Source: Plantago elongata
Lineage: Eukaryota; Streptophyta; Magnoliopsida; Lamiales; Plantaginaceae
Assembly (NCBI GenBank): GCA_036897095.1
Contig: JAYMSP010003107.1
Coordinates: 1-21,063, forward strand
Direction: 5' to 3'
DNA length: 21,063 bases
This document shows positions 12,301-20,975 of this stretch, in pieces. The position numbers and the translations under genes were made by a program. Positions within the stretch are counted from its first letter, which is position 1. Every line of letters starts with the position of its first letter. Below the pieces are notes generated by a model. It was not told where the DNA came from, did not search any database, and saw only the letters and a list, made by a program, of their open reading frames with translations.

Positions 12301-12978
12301 TATCTTGCCGTCTCTTCGTGCTGCGACGCAAATAGGGTCATCCTATATCAACCATGAACAAGTGTTACAGATACAAATACAGTGCTTCAGCAAATCAACA
12401 CGAAACTCAAGATATAAAGCATTAGAGAGCTAGGACTAGACTAATTCCACATTTCAAATTGAAATTCCATGCCTTCACAGACCAATCCTGAAAAATCACA
12501 TGAGTGAATCTAGCAATTTGCCACTGAACTAAACCATAGACCCTGGGGCTCATCTACGCCTTAAAAGGCATTGTAAGGGGAGAGAGGGTGACTGCCCAAG
12601 ATGTTCTGTGGGATATTTATCATAAACTTCCACTACTCATAAGCAAAAGCTGCAAAACTAAAAGCAAAGTAAAACACTCAACAACTCACATAGACAATCT
12701 TGTCACAAATCACATGAGTACATCCCGAGCCATAATCCACAGCATCAACTCCTCCACATTCAATTAGCTTCAATCGAATCTGAAAAAGAGGCAAAAACAG
12801 AAAATTACACACAGTTAATAATAATCCTCAAACGATGAACTACCATTAGAAACAGAAAACAGATAAAATCACAAACCTCTTCTTTCCGAATTGCATCGAA
12901 ACCGATGAGAAAGAACCGAACTCCAAGGAAGACTGCTGAGGGGTCCTGATGTGCTGATATTTGGTTGCTTTCCAGCAT
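6302..12978 (-). CDS. BRCT-PHD nuclear protein, At4g02110-like, DNA-damage/chromatin adaptor (10 exons)
   Basis: Exons in gene order: 12978-12877, 12779-12690, 12342-12238, 10968-10867, 10756-10672, 10237-10168, 10067-10023, 9942-7393, 7306-7090, 6889-6302. All introns are GT-AG and the frame stays open to TAG at 6304-6302, giving 1317 aa. The start is the first ATG after an in-frame TAG. Visible domains: BRCT1 about 15-110, BRCT2 about 115-215 (CLTGYQRPDRED, VTHLICYKFEGEKYELAKK, WLEDCLKAWELLPE), a long Ser/Lys/Glu-rich disordered region 220-985 with a tandem repeat at 386-561, BRCT3 about 991-1075 (WILKMDYL), BRCT4 about 1100-1200, a PHD finger with C1237, C1240, C1252, C1261, H1266, C1269, C1284 and C1287, and a basic Ser/Lys tail that may act as a nuclear signal. 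Known of the families: BRCT pairs bind phosphopeptides and PHD fingers read histone tails. A role in DNA-damage signalling on chromatin is inferred. Size and domain order match what I recall of Arabidopsis At4g02110 (about 1330 aa). The exon 4 donor (ATG|GTTCTG) is weak. Confidence 0.9.
8859..9386 (-). repeat. Three tandem ~58-residue repeats within the BRCT-PHD gene
   Basis: Exon 8 carries three consecutive protein units at residues about 386-444, 445-502 and 503-561. Each opens with PLE..Q, continues with E..KTPLK..DLQ.D, then A.SL..K, and the last two end in a Ser/Lys/Arg-rich piece with (R)MSP or RVSP. In DNA the period is about 174-177 bp and the copies are still clearly alignable. A possible degenerate earlier unit (IHEMAEISKKSPTTDVSK) lies upstream at about residue 330. 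The TPLK and SP cores are proline-directed phosphorylation candidates; that is inference. I know of no named domain matching this unit. Confidence 0.85.
10969..12237 (-). other. Long intron 3 of the BRCT-PHD gene (1269 bp)
   Basis: The intron lies between two exons that join in phase 0 in the middle of the N-terminal BRCT pair. It holds a 517-bp MITE (11162-11678). The part nearest exon 3 (about 12060-12180) has a C-rich, then T-rich stretch reminiscent of old plant transposon debris, but I can define no ends for it. No further exon is needed to complete the protein. Confidence 0.75.
11162..11678. mobile_element. Stowaway/Tc1-mariner-like MITE inside intron 3
   Basis: The left end CTTCCACCGTCCCGGATAAG and the right end (reverse complement CTTCCTCCATCCTGGATAAA) form an inverted repeat of about 26 bp with 21 matches. 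Each end is flanked by TA (11160-11161 and 11679-11680), the mariner-superfamily target duplication. The termini resemble the CTCCCTCCGTCCC ends common to plant Stowaway elements. The 517-bp interior has no transposase frame, so it would be non-autonomous. Divergence of the two ends suggests it is not recent. It lies wholly within an intron. Confidence 0.75.
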
Positions 12979-13187
12979 TGAAACTGTTACAACTCTGGTC
13001 TATACTATAGAGCATGTGCAGAGTAGAGTGATCTATAGAGAGCAAGAATCAAGTGTTTCAATTTGCAAATACTGTTCTGAAGCTTCTTGTGGAAGATAGA
13101 GACGAAATGGATATTAGAGGAGAAGTGAAGGGTAAATTTGGAAAGATGAAAAGTTATTTTTGGTTTTCGTTTTTTGATTTCGGTGCA

Positions 13188-13195
13188 ATTGGCGG
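13188..13195. promoter_or_regulatory. E2F-type site upstream of the BRCT-PHD gene
   Basis: The plus strand reads ATTGGCGG, an exact match to the plant E2F consensus WTTSSCSS. On the gene strand it reads CCGCCAAT, so it also contains CCAAT. It sits about 210 bp upstream of the start codon. E2F sites are common in plant S-phase and DNA-repair promoters. Control by E2F is inferred from position and family. Confidence 0.55.
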
Positions 13196-13214
13196 GAGTA
13201 TGAAATTTTCAGGA

Positions 13215-13354
13215 CACGTGCCCGCTTAGAGTGTCATTGTTTTTTTTTTTCAAATTGGGCCTTGGCTTGACTCTTGAGTGTATATGTGCGTGCTTATTTG
13301 GGCTGGGCTCTTAAAATGTTAGGGCTTGGGGTACAAACTTATCAATATTGGGCC
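13215..13354. promoter_or_regulatory. G-box plus four TGGGCC/TGGGCT (site II-like) elements
   Basis: Upstream of the E2F site lie a G-box CACGTG at 13215-13220 and four TGGGCY hexamers starting at 13256, 13299, 13304 and 13349. Such site II elements are bound by TCP factors and occur in promoters of proliferation genes such as PCNA. They lie 240-380 bp from the start codon. They are short, so some may be chance matches. Confidence 0.45.
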
Positions 13355-13440
13355 TTGGGTAATTCAGACCAGATGATTCAATTTGGATTTGTATATGCAT
13401 AAAGTTTGCGTACAAGTAGTAGTACCAGGCAATAACACCA

Positions 13441-13770
13441 GTGTATGACTCGGTACTAAGCCTTAATATAATATGCAAAATGAAGCATTTCAGTGAGCCT
13501 GAATCGTCGTTATGAAGTGTCTCAAAATATTAATGAGACCACATGATAGATTTTACAGGCATGATTGATGTTTCATCCGTCTAGAGTCCATTCTATCTCT
13601 ACTGGATGTGTCATCAATAAGAGTGAAAATGGTGTATGACTGACTCTATACCAAGCCGTAATATGCATAATAAAGTATTTCATCGAATTTGAATCGTGAA
13701 CTATTGATTATGCAGTGTTTCAACATATTGATGGAACTACATGCTATATATAACAGACGAATCGATTTTT
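13441..13770 (+). repeat. Diverged ~130-bp direct duplication
   Basis: About 13441-13570 and 13632-13770 align along their length. Both begin GTGTATGACT, then share blocks such as AAGCC.TAATAT, ATTTCA, TGAATCGT, TATG.AGTGT.TCA and ATATT.ATG. No terminal inverted repeats or target duplications are evident. It is non-coding and of unknown origin. Confidence 0.6.
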
Positions 13771-15554
13771 CAAAAGTGTAAAATTTATTTTTATCTCGAA
13801 TGTATTTGTGATTAGTTTAATTAGGCACATGCTATCTAGAGATTCTAGTTTCACCAAAAGTAAAATTCCAATGATTATTTTAGTTTTGTTTTGCATATAA
13901 CTCAACATCAATAAAAGTCGTATGAAAATGTATTTTTTTATTTATAGCTTCTCTTTCCAATTATTTTTATTTTTCCAACTAATTAAAGAATTCTAAGCAA
14001 ATAATATATCTAGATGTGACGGTGCTTGTTGTCAATTGGAAATTTGGAATGGGAAATATCAGTCATTATTATTCGGTAATCAGATTATTTGGGAAACCTG
14101 ATAATGATGTACCAGACTTTGATCTACACACTTCTACTCTTGACCCACCCACCAGGACCAGATTTTGCAAAACTATGCTTGTCGAATGTGCTCTTTGGTC
14201 AAATGATAGGCAAATGAAAAATTGATTTTGACCATTCTGGAATTGCCCCAAAATCAGTACTGAATCTAAAATTTTCCCACATTAATAATTGCATTAGTGA
14301 GGAATTTTAATTTCTTGTCGGGAGAATCATCATAGATTCAATTTATTTGATAATCAATCTCACTTCTACATAGATTTATAATTATAAATCATAATTATGT
14401 GACATATCGAACGCAATTCACTTAATCACCTTATCGTCCTCTCTTACACACACCGTACAAATACATCAAATACATATCGAATGTGTATACACATGAAACC
14501 AGCTTGTACTTAACAATCACGTGGTAAACAACTGGTCCGTATTTGAATTCATGAAAGTGGTTTCAAGCGCGTGGTGCCGTCAGGGTGTGGTTGCCTTGTT
14601 GGATGGATAGGCATTAAGGTTCGGAGCAACATGGAGTTGGGACCTCTATTTTGTCACCAAATGCACCTTGGCTCGACAACTCTGTTTCCTAGCTTAGCCT
14701 CCTTGGTTTGTCTTGTATTTGCAACTATGACTCATTTTTATCCAAAAACACATCATGACACATCCTCATTCCTACCCGGAAAAATCGGAACGCGTTGAAT
14801 GAATAGTAGTATAATTAACTCAAATATAGTTGCTTGAAGATCTTGAATGGATGTATGATTTCGGAGCATTTTGTATGTTCTTTGTATCTGTAAGAACATG
14901 AATGAATGATTTTTAAGTTACTTGAAGAAGTCCTCCGACAAGGAACCATCCTGTAATTTGGGCCCAGTAATTTAAATAGACTCAGCTGTTGCTATTAGCA
15001 AACAGTTTCAACTATTTACTATTGATTTCTTGAATTAAATTGGGTATCAAACAAGTAACGGCTAGTTTATAGTGTTGGTAATGAATTTATTGGGCGACTT
15101 AAAGTAGGTGCAGTTGCAAAGTTATTGCAACTTCTGCATGTGTATATGGTTGGTAGTTAAGCTGAGCTACATATTTTGTATGGTTTCTTAATTTAACTAG
15201 TAGTACTGGTACATCAAGCAGCTACATTGACAAAGTTGTCGAGGTGACAGTGAAATGGGAATCAGCAAATGACGCCAATATACATGTTTATTGCATTCAC
15301 GCTACACTTTGATTGTGAAATAAGTGCTGGTACACTTGAAAATTTGTAATTTAGGGTACTTAATTAGCTTCTTAGTATTGTTACCAAAAGTCTTATTCCA
15401 GACCCATTCCGTTATTCATTTGAAGTTTGAAATGAGCAAGCACGCCATCGATGTTAATCATACAATATGAAACATACATTTAACTCTTTCCAAATCTCTT
15501 CAACAACTCCATTTGAGAGAAGAGGCACTAACAACTGCATCTAGAAACAACGAA

Positions 15555-15648
15555 GTAGTCCCTTCATACATACATGACATCTATTCACAAGACTTGAACT
15601 GGTAGTCCTTTCATACATACATGACATCTATTCACAAACTCGAACTCG
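15555..15648 (+). repeat. 47-bp tandem duplication, two copies
   Basis: Units 15555-15601 and 15602-15648 both start with GTAGTCC and contain TTCATACATACATGACATCT followed by ATTCACAA. They differ at a few positions, mostly at the distal ends. The duplication is non-coding and lies about 340 bp downstream of the PLIP stop. Confidence 0.85.
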
Positions 15649-15990
15649 AAACTTGGGTGATACAGAATCAATGCCCTATACAACTTGCAAGATCAAAGTG
15701 TAAGAAATGCAAGGTAGAGATCCACCATCTCCTTGCCAGTTCTCTGTTCTACAAAGCAACGTGCCTTCCCTTTCAAAGAAAAATGAAAATCCTACTATGA
15801 TATGTATCATTTTCTACATATTTTTGGGCAATTTTCCCACCTATGAACACTATTAGGGAACGCAAGTTGCTTACTTGGATAGCCAAACAAATAAAGAATC
15901 GTCCACTTCTCTACAACTATAACTGCCAGCCATTTGGCCAAACCTCTTCACACAAGAAACCTTGTATCATCTATCTGTCCAATTTACTTG

Positions 15991-18796
15991 TCAATGGACG
16001 TTGACCAAACTATATGCCCCCAAAACCAGCAACCTTGCAGGGAATAACAGTACCACAAGTAAATGCATGTGTTGTGAGGCAACCAACGTCGTAAATCTCT
16101 TCCACGACTCTTTACCGGTGCGAACAATGCCTGGGAAATTGAACTGAGCTTGGTTCCCATGCCTACTAACAATCAGGCCAGCATTGATACTATGCGATGC
16201 CACAAGTGGCCACCAAATCTTCTTGCGTTGTTCCCTCCTGATTTTTCTGATGCGAGTGAGCTCCTGACGGATGACATTCCTAACGGATTTTAAGTAAGAG
16301 TTCATATCATGGTCCCTCTGAATGGTTCCTTCCGAACCATATGCTCCACGGTCGCTTAAGATTTCAAGAGGATGTGGTGAGTTCATAAATACAGACTGTG
16401 CCGCTCGAATTTGCCTCTCTGCTTCGGCAAAATCAGATTCAGGGCATGTCAAGATGTACAGACCACTGCCTGATGGAAGCAGATCGTGGCTTGGAGAGAA
16501 CTTCGAGTCCGGCTGAAGAATTAGAAACTCTCCCATTGGAGAATATAACAGCTTCTGTTGCAAGAAAGCGAATGCAAAAGATATCAGATAAATGATCACA
16601 GTATAATTTTCTTGAAGCTTGTGCGCATTGTAAATCCAGAAATGATGACAGCTGGGTAGTAAATATAAACAACCCTGCAAAAACACACTTTCAACATTTG
16701 CAGATATCTTGGAATTAGAATGCATAAGGAATATAATATGTTATACCTGCTTATTAAGACATGGATGATTGCGAAAGTTACGGTTCACAGCTTTAAGAAA
16801 TTGAGCAACATGGCCAGGATAATTGCAAGAGAAAGCTCGGGGTACAATATCTCTATGCATTGATATTGATCTGAGATGATTCTTTGGCAATTCAAGATGG
16901 CGCAGTAAACGATCCCCTCCACACATGATTGATGGAGCGCCAAAAGTTACGACTGGAAGTAAAGAAGAACGAGGCGCTCCTCCCCTTATTAGCAGCATGA
17001 GATTTACAAGTAAAGCTAGACTTCCCCCAAGAGAATGTCCGGTGAAACCAAATGTGGCACGTTCTCCATGAGTTTTAAGGTGCGAACGAATTTCAGGCAG
17101 CATTTGCTCATATATCCCTTTCGCTGCCTCATATATACCTCTGTGCACGGAAACATCCAGTCCCTGAACATAGGAGATGCATCAAACATGAGAAACCAGA
17201 ATTTCCTACCAACAAAGCAGAAAAGGAAAAACAGCTAAAGTACCTCAAATTGAATGGGCTCGAAGAGTAGATTTGCCTGCCAGGAAGATAGCGATTCGGA
17301 TCCCTGTAAATAACAAAAACATGAGAAACCAGAACTTCCTATTGCACAACATTATCAAGGAATAGTCAAAATGCTTCGAGAAATCATAATAAACAACATA
17401 TCAGAACAGTCTCTCAATAATAACAACAATGATTAACCAAGTCAGAGGTGAGATTATCTTACTTGTATGACAAAGTATCTCGTGGCACATTGATCATCAT
17501 CACAAGCGAACCACTCACAGGGGGACGAGGCAATGGAGTTCAGATCATCAGCAACAGCCTGCTTCACTTCCTCCTTTGCAGCTACAACTGCAGTCACAGA
17601 ATCAGTGGTCGCCATCAACGAGGCCATGTCCTGATTAACCATGTCAATACCACCCATCATCCGGTTAACATCTTCCTTCGAATCCTCAGACGAGGCAGAA
17701 TTGAGTCTAAGAATGCTCTTAGTGTGCGAATGCAAGTAGGAAGCTGCGGATGCAGCCATTTGGTAAGCAGCAGAGGCACTAATCTGTTTCACATCCGAAA
17801 CTTCGTCCGAAACTTCCACAATCTCCTCCGCCGGCTCTATTTGATCATTAGCTTCAGCCGTTTGATTCACTTCGTCAAGCTGTTCTAATAACTTCTCTTT
17901 TTCAGCCTTCAACTTCTCCTTCTCAGCCTTCAACGCCAGTATCTCTTTCTTCTCCAACGACGAGGTCACGAATCGCAGGCCATGATTTCTAAGCAGATTC
18001 CCAGGCTATATAATATAACACCAACAATTGATCAAAAAGCTAATTAGACATTAACTCAACATCATAAATTCATAATTATCAAACAGCAGAATGAAATATA
18101 CAACATACAAGCTAAAACCCAAGGCTAAACATCACAATCATCAAACTAAAGACAATCTAAAGCAGCACATAATCAACACCAGTAGCAAAATCAACAATGC
18201 AGGTACCAAATCTACATACACGAGGTCGAATTAGATTCATATTCAATTCATCAAACAACACAATCGGAAGTAATCACCTTAATCTGAGGAATTGAATAGG
18301 CCAAACTACCCAAATAGGACATCTTAGCATACAACCTCGCTTCAGCCAGAGGCACCTTCTTCAACATCTTCGAAAACGATTCCCTATCAAACTGAATCCT
18401 CTCACCACGATCCTCCACATCACACGAATCGCACTCTAAACAAACCTTCTCCTCCTCTTCCTCCTCCTCCTCCTCTCCATCTTCCGTTCTCACATCCGAA
18501 TCCCTCCCTTCCCCTTTCCACAAAGACCTAACATGCAGAATCTTAAACACCCAATTCTCATCACTAGTCTCCTCCTCCTTCTCCTCCACCACTAGAACAT
18601 TCTCATCCGTCGCAATCGCCGGTTCGTACCGACCTTTTCGACCCGGCCACAGAGATCTAAGCGGCTGCCGGAAAGTAAACCCCCACGGCAAGTTACGCGG
18701 CTGAGAAACCGACGGCCGTAGCTCGCCATTACCAGCGGCGGAGATCGGCGGAGCTTTAATAGATTGAATCCCGGTGTTGAAGCACAGAGCATCCAT
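15991..18796 (-). CDS. PLIP: PLIP-family plastid phospholipase A1 / galactolipase (class-3 lipase, 5 exons)
   Basis: Exons in gene order: 18796-18278, 18005-17463, 17303-17244, 17163-16747, 16554-15991. All introns are GT-AG and phase 0; the product is 700 aa, ending at TGA 15993-15991. The N-terminus ([12 protein letters not shown]) fits a plastid transit region, followed by a Glu-run around residue 110. The conserved block [20 protein letters not shown] spans exons 1 and 2, followed by a Lys/Glu coiled coil (about 190-220). The lipase core includes [20 protein letters not shown], the nucleophile motif TGHSLGGS (Ser418), [14 protein letters not shown] (Asp479) and HDMNSYL (His595). Known of the family: Arabidopsis PLIPs release acyl chains from plastid phosphatidylglycerol or galactolipids; PLIP2 and PLIP3 are induced by abscisic acid and feed jasmonate synthesis. 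The length is closer to what I recall for PLIP2 (713 aa) than for PLIP1 or PLIP3 (about 649), but the paralogue is unresolved. Start chosen for the PLIP-like N-terminus. Confidence 0.93.
17185..17341 (-). repeat. 24-bp direct repeat in the introns on either side of PLIP exon 3
   Basis: Positions 17185-17208 (intron 3) and 17318-17341 (intron 2) share 23 of 24 bases, beginning AACATGAGAAACCAGAA. In gene orientation both copies sit 15-38 and 22-45 nt upstream of their acceptor sites, in the branch-point and pyrimidine-tract zone, and both acceptors are followed by GGA. This suggests that one intron 3' end was copied from the other, or that exon 3 arose in a local duplication. Confidence 0.8.
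17890..17931 (-). repeat. Two 21-bp tandem units in the PLIP coiled-coil segment
   Basis: Two adjacent 21-nt units (17890-17910 and 17911-17931), differing at two positions, each encode a seven-residue LKAEKEK-type unit. One heptad was duplicated in frame, which lengthens the predicted coiled coil by two helical turns without shifting its register. It lies between the conserved VTSS block and the lipase core. Confidence 0.8.
18448..18477 (-). repeat. GAG/GAA microsatellite coding a Glu run in PLIP exon 1
   Basis: A CTC/TTC trinucleotide tract on the plus strand codes for nine consecutive Glu residues at the variable junction between the transit region and the conserved part of the lipase. 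Trinucleotide slippage here changes length without breaking the frame. Confidence 0.8.
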
Positions 18797-19006
18797 AATT
18801 TGTTGCCAGCAATTTGCAGATCGATCAATCCACCAAACAGCAATACTTGTTAATATATACTATCGGTGTATCGTATTGCGTACAAATGCAAGGATGAAAT
18901 AATTGATTGATGTTAACGTAAAACAGGAAATCTCTGAAATTTGAATTGAAGAAATAGAAAGAGGTGGTGTTGTGCTAGAGGAGATGAAACAAACACCTTC
19001 TTCCTG

Positions 19007-19015
19007 TAATATAGG
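19007..19015 (-). promoter_or_regulatory. Possible TATA box of the PLIP gene
   Basis: On the gene strand the sequence is CCTATATTA, preceded by a C-run. It lies about 210 bp before the start codon and is followed by a pyrimidine-rich, CA-rich stretch typical of a plant 5' untranslated region. Another TATATTA lies only about 60 bp from the ATG. Which, if either, is used cannot be decided from sequence. Confidence 0.3.
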
Positions 19016-20426
19016 GGGGGAGAAGAAACAGGATTTTGTTTTTGTTGGGTTTAAAAATTGATTAAAAAAATTGGGGAGAAAGGAAATATAGGTGACCAAA
19101 CTAATGAATAAACAGAACAGAGCACGATCTTTTTGCTTATGGTGATTTGAGGGTAGAAAAAGAATAACACGATATTTTAGCGGAGGTTGATTGGAAGATT
19201 ATTTTGCCAAAGCAAAGGAAAATCCCCTTTTCTGGGAAACTGGCACAAAACGACGTGGTGTTAACTCGACCCGGGCCATACCTGACCTGTAATGCTTTTC
19301 CTTTATAGGAGTCTATTTTTGACAATTTTAGCCTTATTAAAAGTGACCTAGGCCCCGATTGAGCGGTTATCTCTCCATTCAAATTGAATATTTTGTACAC
19401 AAAGGGTTCATTTTCAATTGAAAACGGCCACTCAAATTCTATACCAATCAGTCCCCAAGATACACTAGTTTAACTAATTTTACGTTACGACTATTGTCGA
19501 CAAAAACGTTGAAGGAAATTGATCAAATTAATATTGGAATTTGATACATAATTTAGTGTAGATGTTTAATTTGAAGAATCATAAAATCATGTGGAAATTT
19601 ATTTTAATAAAGTATATCTTTTTTAGTATTTATTTTCCGAACAATACATCATATGATAAGATGGAGAAGTATCGTACAATTTTATTTTAATTAAATTAAA
19701 TTTATTTAGATTAAACCGTTAAGTCAAATAATGAATTTAATATGATATTTTTATTTTTATTCCTTTTCCTAACTCCCTCTTTTTTTTCTTAGGAAAGCAT
19801 CAGATTTGGATCTTTTCTTTTTTATCATAAGTTTATTGTTAAGGTTTTACATTAGAAGGGGATCTCGTGGACAAGGTAACATTTTTCAAACCCTAGATGT
19901 CTATGCAAGTAGGAGGAGTAGATGGGATTGAATTTACGAAGTAGTTGTGAATATTACCGACAAAGTTTATAAGATATTTGACAATTAACTTTCTTTATAA
20001 AATTTTTTATAAGGCACTCGAACATCTTTCACGTTATATAATGCAATGTATATATTAAAATTATTTATTAATATCGTACTTTTTTAAATGATCATTTTTC
20101 AACTTCATTATATTTTGAAATATAAAAAGTATAAAAACGTATAATTTATTAAGTTTTAATGCTCTGGTCAATATACTCTTTTGCATATATTAAATTGGAA
20201 ATGGAACTCCATTGTAGACTTTATTTGTTAATTTGGATTCCAAACCATTGTTGTGTTTAACTAAAATAATCCTTATGACAAAATAGTAGCAATTACTTTA
20301 CTGGATCATTTGAAAAGGTAGTGACATCCAAATACTTCAGATTATTTTTTTCAGCTGGTGGATGGAATGGGAAATCAATTTATATATATTATTGAATTTC
20401 AGATAATGGATAATACAATAATTTCC

Positions 20427-20781
20427 ACGTAAATGCCACGTTCATACCTTCTAACTTGGATAATTTGAAATACTTTCCTCTCAGCCTTTTTATTTCCAGT
20501 GAAATTAATATTATAACAATAAAAATATTTAAAATTAGAATAATGTCTAAGAAGATATGATGTGTTTCTCAGGTGGGATATTTTGTTGTGAAAGAGCAAT
20601 TTTACGCAAATGATTAAAGAGCGTGGCAATTGAATGGGCCCCATGCTTCACCAACAAGCTGCATGAATTCCACGTGGCATGTAACAAGATCCAGCGTTAA
20701 AGGAAGCTTGACGTGTCTGTCGACAAACAGTAATTTGCCGACTCCACCTACTAATACGTAAAATTGCCACGTTCGTACTTT
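20427..20781 (+). repeat. Imperfect ~25-bp direct repeat containing paired ACGT elements
   Basis: Positions 20427-20450 and 20756-20781 share the pattern ACGTAAA(AT)TGCCACGTTC followed by RTACYTT. Each copy contains two ACGT cores with similar spacing. The copies are about 330 bp apart and flank the CACGTGGC site. Confidence 0.65.
20671..20678. promoter_or_regulatory. ABRE/G-box CACGTGGC upstream of PLIP
   Basis: This is a perfect abscisic-acid response element with a palindromic CACGTG core, bound by group-A bZIP factors. It is about 1.9 kb upstream of the PLIP start. It is the strongest member of a cluster of eight ACGT tetramers between 20427 and 20822. It could equally serve a gene beyond the right edge of the window. 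Confidence 0.45.
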
Positions 20782-20839
20782 GTACAATACGTGCCTGTAC
20801 CGTGTACTGTATTGAGATACGTTCAACTATGAAATTTGG

Positions 20840-20893
20840 ATTATTATTATTATTTTTTAAACGGTAAAAATATATTATTAATAATAATAAAAA
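20840..20893. repeat. AT-rich imperfect inverted repeat (TTA)n / (TAA)n
   Basis: A TTATTATTATT run ending in T6 faces, across a short AAACGGT-type spacer, an A5 run followed by a TATTATTAATAATAATAA stretch. The two sides can pair imperfectly as a long AT hairpin. It may be two diverged microsatellites or the core of a small foldback element. Confidence 0.55.
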
Positions 20894-20975
20894 TTTTACA
20901 CGAGCATAAAAGATGTAGCGAAATAAAAAGTCCTCATACATCGTAATCACCTTTACAATATTATAAAAGCACACC

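Larger units (their letters stand above)
13355..15990. other. Intergenic region between the PLIP and BRCT-PHD genes
   Basis: Apart from the two duplications listed separately, I see only short open frames without motifs (for example plus strand at 14016-14225 and 14571-14798). The right part presumably contains the PLIP 3' untranslated region and polyadenylation region; the left part is upstream DNA of the BRCT-PHD gene. Confidence 0.6.
18797..20970. other. PLIP 5' untranslated region and upstream region
   Basis: The first ~200 bases upstream of the ATG look like a leader (pyrimidine-rich and CA-rich on the gene strand). Beyond that are AT-rich stretches, a GACGTGGT element at about 19252-19259, a telo-box AAACCCTAG at 19888, and the ACGT cluster at 20427-20822. 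No coding frame is convincing. Confidence 0.55.

Noticed and set aside
12541-12620. Stretch with GCCTTAAAAGGC and a nearby GA-rich run in intron 2, looking like a retroposed repeat
   Set aside because: No clear RNA-polymerase-III boxes, tail or target duplication could be defined, so no element is called.
14016-14798. Two short plus-strand frames (69 and 75 codons)
   Set aside because: No motifs and no supported splice partners; lengths are compatible with chance.
17448-17888. 146-codon plus-strand frame
   Set aside because: Antisense shadow of PLIP exon 2, whose minus-strand translation matches the PLIP family.
18860-19400. Minus-strand frames upstream of the PLIP start (79 and 87 codons)
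   Set aside because: They lie in the likely leader and promoter of PLIP, are not in frame with a conserved extension, and lack motifs.
20399-20974. Overlapping minus-strand frames of 70-108 codons near the right edge
   Set aside because: They overlap one another in different frames, include an Asn run from the (TTA/TAA) microsatellite, and show no domain.
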